Positions 52,786-61,254 of a DNA stretch of 64,000 bases are shown here, in pieces. The notes beneath the pieces were generated by a model. It was not told the DNA's origin. It saw only the letters and a program-made list of their open reading frames with translations, and did not search any database. The position numbers and the translations under genes were made by a program. Source of the stretch: Pelolinea submarina. Lineage in GTDB: Bacteria > Chloroflexota > Anaerolineae > Anaerolineales > Anaerolineaceae. Within the stretch, counting starts at the first letter, position 1; each line of letters begins with the position of its first letter. Location: contig NZ_AP018437.1 of the NCBI RefSeq assembly GCF_003966975.1, positions 3,348,001 to 3,412,000 of the forward strand. The letters are read 5' to 3'.

Positions 52786-52956
52786 GCCCTGCCTCCTGAA
52801 TAAAATTTCCCCTGATTTTGTCCAACAAACTGATATTGTTTTCCATTAAACAATATTTCGAGTCGAAAGTAAACAAGAAGGAAATCACATTAAATCACCC
52901 CGCTTGTAACCCGCCTAATACGAATGTTTAAAATACTTAGAGGATATAAATTAATT

Positions 52957-52993
52957 ACTTTTGTTGGCTTCGACAGGCTCAACCAACAAAAGT
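52957..52993. repeat. Inverted repeat in the gap before hppA's terminator
   Basis: ACTTTTGTTGG and CCAACAAAAGT pair perfectly around a 15-base CTTCGACAGGCTCAA loop; a TTCGACAGGCTCA core is often seen in dispersed repeats. Confidence 0.5.
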
Positions 52994-53008
52994 ATTGCTT
53001 ATTAAAAA

Positions 53009-53038
53009 GAAAATTCCCCGCAAGCGCAGGGAATTTTC
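53009..53038 (-). terminator. Terminator of hppA
   Basis: GAAAATTCCC/GGGAATTTTC around a ten-base loop, 20 bases after the pyrophosphatase stop. Confidence 0.75.
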
Positions 53039-53057
53039 AATCATTTGGAGATAAATC

Positions 53058-55130
53058 TTAGAAAATGTGGAACACAGCAATGACTGGGGCGAAGAGCGTG
53101 GACACCAGCGACATAACCGTGATCAGGGTGTTCAATGAGGGACCGGCGGTATCCTTGAAAGGATCGCCAACGGTATCGCCAACCACACTGGCCTTGTGGG
53201 CTTCGGAACCAACACCACCATACTTGCCGGTTTCGATGAATTTCTTTGAGTTGTCCCACAGACCACCCGCATTGGACATGAAGAGCGCGAAGACTACGCC
53301 GGTGAAGATGGCGCCGCCCAGGAACCCGCCCAAAGCATCCGGACCGAGGACGAAGCCGACCAGCAGAGGCAGGCCAACCGCCAGGAAAGCCGGGATGACC
53401 AGGGATGAAAGAGCGCCTTCGGCCGCCAGGCTGACACAGGTTTTGTAATCAGGAACAACCGTGCCCTTCAGAATACCGGGCTCCGCGCGGAATTGGCGGC
53501 GGATTTCTTCGATCATGTCGAAAGCATTGTGAGTTACCGAAAGCATGGTCAGCGCGCTGAAAATTGGCGGGGTCATTGCGCCCAGGAACACACCGGCCAC
53601 AACCAGCGGGCTGCGCAGGCTGATATTCAATGTAATCCCATGAGCTTCAATAACTTCGGCATAAGCAGCAAACAAAGCCAATACTGTCAACGCTGCCGCA
53701 CTGATGGAGAAACCTTTGGTGATGGCTTTAGCCGTGTTACCGGCTGAATCCAGTACGTCCGCTTTCTCGATCACTTCGTGATCCATACCGGCCATTTCAG
53801 CAATACCACGCGCGTTGTCCACAATGGGACCGTAAGCGTCGGAGGAAACAATCATACCGCTGATGGCCAACATACCCACGGCGCTGATACCAATGCCGTA
53901 GATACCCGTGATAACACCGGATGCTTCAGCCACATGATAGGAAATCAACATGGCAATTACGACACCGACCACTGAGGGGATGATGCTCAATAAACCATAA
54001 CTAAAACCGGTGATGATCGTAATGGCAGCACCGGAATCGGAGACTTTGGCAGTTTCCAACACCGGTTTGAAATCTTCCGAAGTGAAATATTCGGTGGTGA
54101 AACCGATTAGCACGCCGGTGACCAGACCAGTTACGGTTGACCAGAAAACGCTGATGTCAAAACCACCCACCAGCACCAAAGCGAGCACCATTACACCAAA
54201 GATGGAACAGGTAAATACGGTGCCGAAGTTTAATGCCTTGCCGGGTTTGCCGTTCTTGCCAACCCGTACAAATTGAATGCCGATCAGAGAAGCATAAATA
54301 CCCAGGATACACAGAATCAAGGGAAAAATTGTGTACATTTCGCCTAAGGGGCCGCCCATAGCCGCACCCAGCAGCATGGATGCCACTGCGCTGGCTACGT
54401 AACTGTCGAAAATATCCGCGCCCATACCGGCCACGTCACCGACGTTGTCGCCCACATTATCGGCTACAACTGCCGGGTTGCGGGGATCGTCTTCAGGGAT
54501 ACCAACTTCCACTTTACCAACCAGGTCGGCCGCAATATCAGCCGTCTTGGTGTAAATACCGCCGCCGGCTTTGGCTAACAGAGCCAAAGTGGACGCGCCA
54601 AAGCTGAAGCCCAGCACAACTTCCGGATTGTTCGTTACCAGGTAGATGGTGCTCATACCAGCTACAGCCAAACCGACCATCGCCAAACCCATCACTGCGC
54701 CGGCGAAGAAAGCCACTTTAAAGCCCTTGTTCAGATGTTCGGCTACGGCCACAGCACTGCGAACGTTGGCCTGTACCGCCACCGTCATGCCCATATATCC
54801 GGCCAGAGCAGAACAAACGGCACCAACGATAAAGGCGCCGGCTGTTTCCAAGCCAGATGCAAGGGTAAATTCCATGGGGCCGATACCTACCTGGTTCAGA
54901 TCAAAGCTGAAGACTACCGCGATGATAACGCCCAAGATCACTGCAACCAGGGTTAAGGCTGTATACAACCGTTTCAAATAAGAAGCTGCACCTTCACGAA
55001 TCCAGCCAGCTACTTCTTGTGCTTTTTCAGAACCGGCATCCTGTTTCATCACCCAAAAATATAAATAGAGCGCGACGCCGACTGAAATCAAGCCAGATAC
55101 TATTCCAACAACTAACCAATTCTGAACCAT
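53058..55130 (-). CDS. hppA: Membrane-bound proton-pumping pyrophosphatase
   Basis: A 690-residue protein with about 16 membrane helices that hydrolyses PPi and pumps H+. DIAADLVGKVE (198-208) and DNVGDNVGDVAG (224-235) bind Mg-PPi. In GNTAKAITKG the positions that decide K+ dependence are Lys468 and Thr471, which is the K+-independent type. Na+-pumping enzymes are normally K+-dependent, so a proton pump is favoured. AAAAGGA precedes the ATG. It stands alone. Confidence 0.95.
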   Translation of the reverse strand: MVQNWLVVGIVSGLISVGVALYLYFWVMKQDAGSEKAQEVAGWIREGAASYLKRLYTALTLVAVILGVIIAVVFSFDLNQVGIGPMEFTLASGLETAGAFIVGAVCSALAGYMGMTVAVQANVRSAVAVAEHLNKGFKVAFFAGAVMGLAMVGLAVAGMSTIYLVTNNPEVVLGFSFGASTLALLAKAGGGIYTKTADIAADLVGKVEVGIPEDDPRNPAVVADNVGDNVGDVAGMGADIFDSYVASAVASMLLGAAMGGPLGEMYTIFPLILCILGIYASLIGIQFVRVGKNGKPGKALNFGTVFTCSIFGVMVLALVLVGGFDISVFWSTVTGLVTGVLIGFTTEYFTSEDFKPVLETAKVSDSGAAITIITGFSYGLLSIIPSVVGVVIAMLISYHVAEASGVITGIYGIGISAVGMLAISGMIVSSDAYGPIVDNARGIAEMAGMDHEVIEKADVLDSAGNTAKAITKGFSISAAALTVLALFAAYAEVIEAHGITLNISLRSPLVVAGVFLGAMTPPIFSALTMLSVTHNAFDMIEEIRRQFRAEPGILKGTVVPDYKTCVSLAAEGALSSLVIPAFLAVGLPLLVGFVLGPDALGGFLGGAIFTGVVFALFMSNAGGLWDNSKKFIETGKYGGVGSEAHKASVVGDTVGDPFKDTAGPSLNTLITVMSLVSTLFAPVIAVFHIF

Positions 55131-55235
55131 AATGATTTCCTTTTAAATAATTATTTTTATAAAGAGTCTTAAACCAAACTTCACCCACCTGGGATACCCA
55201 GCATAATTATTTATCACAAGTGAGTGTTAAAAAAA

Positions 55236-56000
55236 TTACATCGTAGCTGAACGCCACCACCGATAATATTTATCCACCAGGGTCTTTTCATCCGGGAACG
55301 GGAAGTACAATAATTTTTTTGTGTTCCCTACGAAAAAGCCATTTTTAATCGTCCTGAAAGGGATACCGCTGGATGGCAAGCGGTCAACCATTTTGGAACT
55401 AACTGCTTTGGAACGCAGGCTAACTAAACAACTGCGCAGATGCTCCATGTTTGCATAAGGGAGATCACCTACTTCGGCGTATTCAGGATCGTGAGCCAGA
55501 TCGTCCAGGCGCAATTCCAAAAAACATACTGCCGGTAGTTTTATCAGACTGGTTGGATTCTTCACAATCAGTTCGTAGAATGCTTGTGGACCATGCGCGC
55601 TGACTACCAATGGAGCGACCGGGGATATCTCTCGATATAAATGTAATCCAGTATCTGCAAACGGCAGATCCTGGCTGGGCTCAATTCCCAAAGTACGGCC
55701 ATCTTGAGTAGTCAAGTACAATTTTTTAATTGCATCTAAAGGAATGTTTTCAAGTACACGATAAACGGAAATATAAATTGATCTTTTAGGAGATCCGTCT
55801 TCATGCGGAATACAGCGCTTAATCGCTTCATCCACCTGAAAACCTTGGCCACGGAACTGCGGATCAATTTCAAAGAAAATTGCTTGTCCCCTTGATTTCT
55901 TCTCTGATCCAACCGCGTAATAGGCACCGAACTCTTCCGGGGTAAGCATGGAAGCGATCAATGCTTCAGGAATAAGGGATAAATATAAGTGAACAGCCAT
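55236..56000 (-). CDS. Conserved protein of unknown function
   Basis: A 254-residue soluble protein starting MAVHLYLSLIPEALIASML. It contains SRGQAIFFEIDPQFRGQGF and a C-terminal KLLYFPFPDEKTLVDKYYRW. The pattern resembles no enzyme family that is recognised; GGAGG precedes the ATG. It stands alone, between hppA and another unknown. Confidence 0.65.
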   Translation of the reverse strand: MAVHLYLSLIPEALIASMLTPEEFGAYYAVGSEKKSRGQAIFFEIDPQFRGQGFQVDEAIKRCIPHEDGSPKRSIYISVYRVLENIPLDAIKKLYLTTQDGRTLGIEPSQDLPFADTGLHLYREISPVAPLVVSAHGPQAFYELIVKNPTSLIKLPAVCFLELRLDDLAHDPEYAEVGDLPYANMEHLRSCLVSLRSKAVSSKMVDRLPSSGIPFRTIKNGFFVGNTKKLLYFPFPDEKTLVDKYYRWWRSATM

Positions 56001-56241
56001 GACACCTCCTTTCTTTTAATTATATAGACCAATTCTGAATTTAAGACAAATTGTGAGCATTATACCCCCTTTTGAGGGAACAACAACACAAATTATTATT
56101 TGTACATACGTATATATTTAAAAAGGGATTATATTTTAAGTAATCGGCCTTTTCTCTTTGGAATAATCTGCCTGAACAAATTCTGATATGAAGAAAATAG
56201 TGTCAGATAAAGATACAAATCTGAAATAACGCGGGGGATGC

Positions 56242-56832
56242 TTAGCGATTTGGATTGACCGGAGCCAGAATGTTCAAAAATTCTCGCTGCAGCAACCGGT
56301 ACGAAGGATGGTAGGCTTTTCGGTAAGCTTCCGTGTGATGGACAGGCGGAAACTGATATTTTTTCAACCAGTGATCAAATTCCATGATTTCATCTATCGA
56401 GAATTTATTCCAACGCTTCTCGCGGACAATTTTGATCATTGTTTCCCAGCTAATTTTTAAATCTTCCACATTGCCTTCAAACAGTGTAGATGACCAGAAG
56501 CACAGCGTAAGCAGCTGCGGCACCTGCCCACCGCGTGCCTTATAGGGTGCCAGGTAGAAACGGACAATCTGCCCATCCGGACGTATGTTTTCCCAAATTG
56601 GAATACTGTCATCCTCTGCCAGTCTATCCCATTCAACCAATAAATCCTGTTCATATTCTTCAAAGGAATCAAGGAGATGTTCCGAGCCCATGCTCCCCTG
56701 ATACAACAATTTATAGGCATCCTGAATACCCATTTGGGGATAGCGATTAGCGTGACTTACTAACAATCTGAAAATTTCAGAATGGGAACGCCACAAATTG
56801 CCAAATTTCAAATCGCCAATAATAACTGCCAT
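56242..56832 (-). CDS. Conserved protein of unknown function
   Basis: A 196-residue soluble protein. GIQDAYKLLYQGSMGSEHLL, IWENIRPDGQIVRFYLAPYK and VHHTEAYRKAYHPSYRLL are strongly patterned segments of a conserved hypothetical family. The last has several His, so a metal site is possible. No function is known. It stands alone. The start is a plain ATG without a strong ribosome-binding site. Confidence 0.65.
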   Translation of the reverse strand: MAVIIGDLKFGNLWRSHSEIFRLLVSHANRYPQMGIQDAYKLLYQGSMGSEHLLDSFEEYEQDLLVEWDRLAEDDSIPIWENIRPDGQIVRFYLAPYKARGGQVPQLLTLCFWSSTLFEGNVEDLKISWETMIKIVREKRWNKFSIDEIMEFDHWLKKYQFPPVHHTEAYRKAYHPSYRLLQREFLNILAPVNPNR

Positions 56833-56842
56833 AGATATTCAC

Positions 56843-56878
56843 AAAAAAGCCTGCCTTTATTTTACATAAAGGCAGGCA
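56843..56878 (-). terminator. Terminator of the SAM-controlled MFS gene
   Basis: GCCTGCCTTTAT/ATAAAGGCAGGC stem with five-base loop and six Ts on the minus strand, 36 bases after the stop at 56914. Confidence 0.9.
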
Positions 56879-56913
56879 AATATTTCAACTCTGTTAGTGC
56901 TTTTTTATATTTT

Positions 56914-58158
56914 TTAAGATACAGCGGGGTTATTTACCGGTGGTTTCCACAAGATAAACATCACCAGGGCTAGCAGTGCCATGGCCGCCCCAAAAAGAAA
57001 AGGCGCGGAAGGGCCAAAGCCCGTCCAGCCGCCGGCTCCCTGCCACAGGATACCCGCGATGAGCGATGCCGGGAAATCGATGATGCCCAGAATTGCGTTG
57101 TATGTACCGTAAGCTGTCCCGCGCAGTTCCACCGGAACCAGATCCGCCACCATTGCTTTGGTAGTACCGTAAGCCATGCCGTAATACAACCCATATACGA
57201 TATAAAGAAGCCATACCTGCCAGGCGGCACTGGCCAGACCAAAACCCAAATAAACCAGCACATACACGATCCAACCGCCGATAATAATATTGCGCCGGCC
57301 AACTTTATCGGAGAGCGAGCCTGCCGGAGTAGAAATCACTGTGTAAACCAGATTGAACACTGCCAGCAATCCCAAAATGCCAATCACACTGATACCGCGT
57401 TCTTGCGCTCGCAGCACCAGGAAAGAATCGGAAGAGTTGCCCAAGTCGAATAGGCCCACGATGACCATAAAAGTCATAAAAGGTTTGCCCAACGATTTAA
57501 AGGCAAATTTGGGAGCCTCCCGCTCGGATGTCGGTTTCACTTCTTTCACTCCCAGGACCAGCGAGAGGACTGCCAAGAAAGCCGGGATGAGGCTGGCTAA
57601 AACGACTGTCCGGAAGGTAGCCTGTCCCAACTCCACATTGGAGGACTGCGCCATCCATACGATTAACAGGGCAACCAATAACCCAACCATGGCGCCGGCC
57701 GTATCCGCCGCCCGGTGAAAACCAAACGCCAGCCCGCGTTTTTCTTCGGAGATAGAATCCGCCACCAACGCATCGCGCGGCGCGGTGCGTATACCCTTAC
57801 CGACACGGTCCACCCAGCGCACACCGGCCACCCACCCCCAGGTATTGGCAAAATAGAAAAATGGTTTGGAAAGCGCGGACAAGCCATAACCCGCCACCGC
57901 CAGCCATTTACGGGCATGCAGTTTGTCCGAAAGCCAACCTGAAAAAAGCTTCAGGATACTGGCTGTTGACTCCGCCACACCTTCGATTAGCCCAATGATA
58001 TTGGTCTTTACGCCCAGCACATTGGAAAGGAAAAGCGGCAAAATATTGATGACCATTTCACTGGAAACATCCATAAAAAAACTGGTCAGCCCAACCGCCC
58101 AAATATTGCGCGGCAGGTCTTTAATTGAATTTTTTTCTTTCACATCCTTGTTATTCAT
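56914..58158 (-). CDS. MFS transporter under SAM-I riboswitch control
   Basis: A 414-residue MFS protein with about 12 hydrophobic helices; loop motifs SGWLSDKLHARKWL and RVGKGIRTAPRDAL are typical. The leader carries a SAM-I riboswitch, so expression should rise when S-adenosylmethionine is low. This is what is known for methionine-supply genes. The carrier may import methionine, a precursor or a methylated compound, or export a related one; the protein sequence alone does not tell. Confidence 0.88.
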   Translation of the reverse strand: MNNKDVKEKNSIKDLPRNIWAVGLTSFFMDVSSEMVINILPLFLSNVLGVKTNIIGLIEGVAESTASILKLFSGWLSDKLHARKWLAVAGYGLSALSKPFFYFANTWGWVAGVRWVDRVGKGIRTAPRDALVADSISEEKRGLAFGFHRAADTAGAMVGLLVALLIVWMAQSSNVELGQATFRTVVLASLIPAFLAVLSLVLGVKEVKPTSEREAPKFAFKSLGKPFMTFMVIVGLFDLGNSSDSFLVLRAQERGISVIGILGLLAVFNLVYTVISTPAGSLSDKVGRRNIIIGGWIVYVLVYLGFGLASAAWQVWLLYIVYGLYYGMAYGTTKAMVADLVPVELRGTAYGTYNAILGIIDFPASLIAGILWQGAGGWTGFGPSAPFLFGAAMALLALVMFILWKPPVNNPAVS

Positions 58159-58173
58159 GTTAAATCCTTCTTT

Positions 58174-58207
58174 TTAAAAAATACGTGCCCCTTCCGGTGG
58201 GAGGGGC
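58174..58207 (-). terminator. Riboswitch-controlled terminator
   Basis: GCCCC/GGGGC arms with partial extra pairing around the loop and then a run of six Ts on the minus strand, between the SAM-I aptamer and the MFS start. Confidence 0.8.
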
Positions 58208-58230
58208 AAAGACAATGCTTTATTTCTTTT

Positions 58231-58347
58231 CCCTCTCATCTTCCAGAATTTCAATCTGACGGAATTGGCACCTATAGGCAGTGCTTTCGCGCTGTCCGGT
58301 TGCCGAGGTTTCTCAGGGCCGATCCCTCCACCTCTCTGGATAAGAGT
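58231..58347 (-). promoter_or_regulatory. SAM-I (S-box) riboswitch aptamer
   Basis: On the minus strand the leader has the conserved parts of SAM-I in order: CTCTTATC pairing with the closing GATGAGAG (P1), CAGAGAGGTGGAGGGA, GGCCCTGAGAAACCTCGGCAA, then GCACTGCCTATAGGTGCCAA and TTCC. These match the published S-box pattern (kink-turn, GGCAACC and TGCCAATTCC). It is directly followed by a terminator hairpin. Confidence 0.95.
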
Positions 58348-58361
58348 TCTTTTACTCGGCA

Positions 58362-58390
58362 CTTATAACATAATATAAGTGGATGGTCAA
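58362..58390 (-). promoter_or_regulatory. Promoter of the SAM-I-controlled transcript
   Basis: Minus strand: TTGACC (58385-58390), 17 bases, TATAAG (58362-58367). This is close to the sigma-70 consensus and starts transcription some ten bases before the aptamer. Confidence 0.75.
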
Positions 58391-58465
58391 TTTTCATATA
58401 AAACTTTTGCAAGAGAATGAACGTATAAAGAATATAGTTAATTAAGAGACAGAAAAGGAGAAAAA

Positions 58466-58825
58466 ATGAAACTTATCATTCGCTGGTTGATTGCCAGTGC
58501 CTCACTATTCGCAGCCGCTTATCTGGTCCCCGGCATCCGCGTGGAAGATCAAAACGCCTGGAAAGTATTCATCGTCATGGCCCTGATCCTGGGCCTGGTC
58601 AATGCATTGGTGCGCCCCATCCTGGGGGTGATGTCTCTACCCTTGATCATCCTGACGCTGGGTGTCTTCATGTTGATCATTAATGGCGTTTCCTTCCTGA
58701 TCGCTGCGCGTATCGCGGAAGGTATGGGCGTTGGATTTTACGTGGACAATTTCTGGTCCGCTTTCCTGGGTTCGGTCATCGTCAGTGTGGTTTCGATGGT
58801 CCTGAACGGAATTTTCCGGGATTAA
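58466..58825 (+). CDS. Four-helix membrane protein of the phage-holin-like (Phage_holin_4_2) family
   Basis: A 119-residue protein with four hydrophobic helices: ASASLFAAAYLVPGIRV, VFIVMALILGLVNALVRPIL, LPLIILTLGVFMLIINGVSF and FLGSVIVSVVSMVLNGIF. This is the common chromosomal mycobacterial-type family named phage holin, which is not a phage gene as such. Cellular function unknown. AAAGGAG precedes the ATG. Confidence 0.9.
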   Translation: MKLIIRWLIASASLFAAAYLVPGIRVEDQNAWKVFIVMALILGLVNALVRPILGVMSLPLIILTLGVFMLIINGVSFLIAARIAEGMGVGFYVDNFWSAFLGSVIVSVVSMVLNGIFRD

Positions 58826-58864
58826 TCCTGCTTATCAAAATATCTGGCAGATGCAGGTAACTTT

Positions 58865-59707
58865 TTACTCATCTGCCAGATAAAGCGCCATATTGCCAAG
58901 CACCGACCATGAGTTCTCGAAATACTCGTATTGGATATCGTAGAACTTGCCATTGTTCATATATCGCAGCGAGTCTTCATCGTAGCCGGTGATGATCACC
59001 ACATGTTCGTAGGCCGCGACAACCACGGTGTTGCCCTGCTGGTCGGTATATTCATACGGAATCCCGCCCACACAATTGCCAATCACCCAGGCGATCACCG
59101 GCTGGCCTGAAGCAATTTCCCGCTGTATTTCTTCGATCGTGAATTCCTTGGTAGCCCGGGCAGTCATGCCATAATTATCACGCAGCACCTGGGCCACCGG
59201 TGCGGCATGCACGCCATAAGCGTAGGGCGGCACCTGACCCCAGGGACCCTCGACACTGCCGACAAAACCCAGATCGGGATTGTCTGAAACCGGCAATTCC
59301 ATCTGGAAGTTGAATTCATTAATTTCCACGCCAAAATACCAGGCCCAATCATGGGCAGCCGAGGCTTCGCAGCCAATTGGAAAGTATTGGCGATGCCCCC
59401 AAATATTCCAGATGTAATGAGATTCCGGAAGTTCCGTGTTTTCCGCCTCCGTAATTTCAGGAACCTGTGTTTCGGTTTCCATCAATGGCTCCTGGGTTAC
59501 TTCCATGGAAAAATCCTCACCGGGAGCCGCGACCAGATCCCCATCTTGCAGCGTGGGTGCCAATTGCTGAGCATATGCCTCGAGCGTCCTCCGGACAACC
59601 TCATCCAGAGACAACATGGGGGTTGGAGTTGCCGGAACCTGATTAGAAGTACATGAAACAGATAACAATAGTAGGCCGGCGATCAGTAGAGCAATGGATA
59701 AACGCAT
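58865..59707 (-). CDS. C39-like peptidase-domain lipoprotein
   Basis: A 280-residue exported lipoprotein with lipobox SVSC (Cys19). A linker of about 80 residues precedes a papain-like C39_2 domain: Cys113 in IGCEASAAHDWAW is the likely nucleophile and His235 in YEHVVIITGYD the likely base; ENSWSVLGNMALY ends the domain. Such proteins are often cell-surface peptidases or cysteine-peptidase-like binders. It stands between the holin-like gene and the polyferredoxin. Confidence 0.8.
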   Translation of the reverse strand: MRLSIALLIAGLLLLSVSCTSNQVPATPTPMLSLDEVVRRTLEAYAQQLAPTLQDGDLVAAPGEDFSMEVTQEPLMETETQVPEITEAENTELPESHYIWNIWGHRQYFPIGCEASAAHDWAWYFGVEINEFNFQMELPVSDNPDLGFVGSVEGPWGQVPPYAYGVHAAPVAQVLRDNYGMTARATKEFTIEEIQREIASGQPVIAWVIGNCVGGIPYEYTDQQGNTVVVAAYEHVVIITGYDEDSLRYMNNGKFYDIQYEYFENSWSVLGNMALYLADE

Positions 59708-59715
59708 ATTGAAAA

Positions 59716-61254
59716 CTATATTCCTTGAATGTAAACATCCTGTTCAGGCAAAGTGTGCACCTGAATGGCAGCCTCGCCGCCAGCCGGACAATGATACTCG
59801 CAAATCCCGCAGCCGATACACAGCTCACGGTTCACCACCGGTTTCTTTAAAATCATCAAGCTGCCATCCGCAGCGGTTACTTCCTCGTCGATCAGGTTAA
59901 TCGCCTTTTCCGGCAGCGGGCACATTTCCTCACAGACACTGCAAATTGTTTGATATGCCCAAGGCAGGCAGCGGTCGGTATTAATACTAGCCAGACCGAT
60001 AGGCGTTTTTTGTTTTTCCTCAATACTCAGCGGCGGGATCGCTCCGGTCGGGCAGGTTTGGATACAGGCTGTGCAGGTATAGCTGCAGTAGCCCAGGCGG
60101 GGCACCAGATGGGGGGTATAGATATTCTGCCAACCACCTTCCAGTAAACTGGGTTGTAAGCCCTGGGTGGGGCAGACGCGCACGCATTCCCCACAACGCA
60201 TACACACAGACGTGAACTCGGTCAAGCGGGCGCCCGGCGGGCGAAGGAGCCGGTCAGGCTGGCGCCTGCGGACAGGTTCGATACCTGTCAAAGCCAGTCC
60301 TCCCAGGGTGCCGGCCATAATTAATAAGGTCTGGCGTTTATCCGGGTCATAGGGCTGCACTTCGGCCATTTTCCAACCCGGCAGCTGCGGAGCAAAGCTG
60401 ATCGCCTGCACAGGGCATGCGTTCACACAGTCGTAGCAAACAGTACATTCGGCCGGGTCGCTGGCATACGCTTTGGACGGATCGATTGTTCCGGTCGGGC
60501 AGATACGCGCGCACAGGCCGCAATCCGTACACGCTTCCCCAACCTGCCTGCGAAAGATGGACAGCCGCGAAACCTGGCCAAGCATACCGCCCAACGGGCA
60601 GAGATAGCGGCACCAGAAGCGCTCCGCCACCCAGTTCAGTGCCAAAATTACCGAGAAAAATATGAAGATTGGCAGCGCGGCAATGAATACCGATTCAATG
60701 CCCTGAAAGAGAGGCAGTAATATGCTGCGGTCAAAGCTGTCCAGTAATGGCCAAAGAAACTCGAATTTGTACAAAAAACTTTCCAGCCCATAGACCAGAA
60801 AGCGTACCGCGGGCCAGATAACAGCGGTCATGGAGCGGGTCAGAATAGAAATGGGATCCATAAACGCCAGCGTCTGGTTACCGAAGACAGCCGCAAAAAT
60901 CAAAATGAAGAAGAGCAGGTATTTGACCGTGCGCCAGCCGGAGGGAACGCTTTTTCCATGGCTCTTAGGCGAAAACCATTCCAACAGCGAGCCAAACGGA
61001 CACAGCCAACCGCACCACACCCGGCCGAAAACCAGAGCCGCCAGCAGGGTAATCAGCGCATATAACAGTCCGGCCTTCAATGCCCTGCCGGCCAACATGG
61101 CTGTGGCCGCGATAAGCGGGTCCAGCCGGTAAAACAAATCACTGGGCAGCGGCGAACCGTTCAAATAGACCGCCTGCACAAACAGGTACATGAAAAGCAC
61201 GAAAGACAGAATCTGGCTTAGGATGCGAAAAGAATGCAGTCGTTTGCCGCTCAA
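59716..61254 (-). CDS. Polytopic 4Fe-4S polyferredoxin (NapH/CcoG-like)
   Basis: A 512-residue protein. The N-terminal half has about four to five membrane helices with CGWLCPFGSLLEWF and CRYLCPLGGMLG, as in NapH/RdxA-type proteins. The C-terminal half has several cysteine motifs: CTDCGLCARICPTG, CTVCYDCVNACP, CMRCGECVRVCP, CTACIQTCP and CIGCGICEYHCP. The ends overlap the DUF362 gene by four bases. It may pass electrons between the membrane and a partner, but which partner is unknown. Confidence 0.9.
   Translation of the reverse strand: MSGKRLHSFRILSQILSFVLFMYLFVQAVYLNGSPLPSDLFYRLDPLIAATAMLAGRALKAGLLYALITLLAALVFGRVWCGWLCPFGSLLEWFSPKSHGKSVPSGWRTVKYLLFFILIFAAVFGNQTLAFMDPISILTRSMTAVIWPAVRFLVYGLESFLYKFEFLWPLLDSFDRSILLPLFQGIESVFIAALPIFIFFSVILALNWVAERFWCRYLCPLGGMLGQVSRLSIFRRQVGEACTDCGLCARICPTGTIDPSKAYASDPAECTVCYDCVNACPVQAISFAPQLPGWKMAEVQPYDPDKRQTLLIMAGTLGGLALTGIEPVRRRQPDRLLRPPGARLTEFTSVCMRCGECVRVCPTQGLQPSLLEGGWQNIYTPHLVPRLGYCSYTCTACIQTCPTGAIPPLSIEEKQKTPIGLASINTDRCLPWAYQTICSVCEEMCPLPEKAINLIDEEVTAADGSLMILKKPVVNRELCIGCGICEYHCPAGGEAAIQVHTLPEQDVYIQGI

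Noticed and set aside
58466-58825. Holin as evidence for a prophage
   Set aside because: The family is a common chromosomal membrane protein family, and no other phage genes are near.
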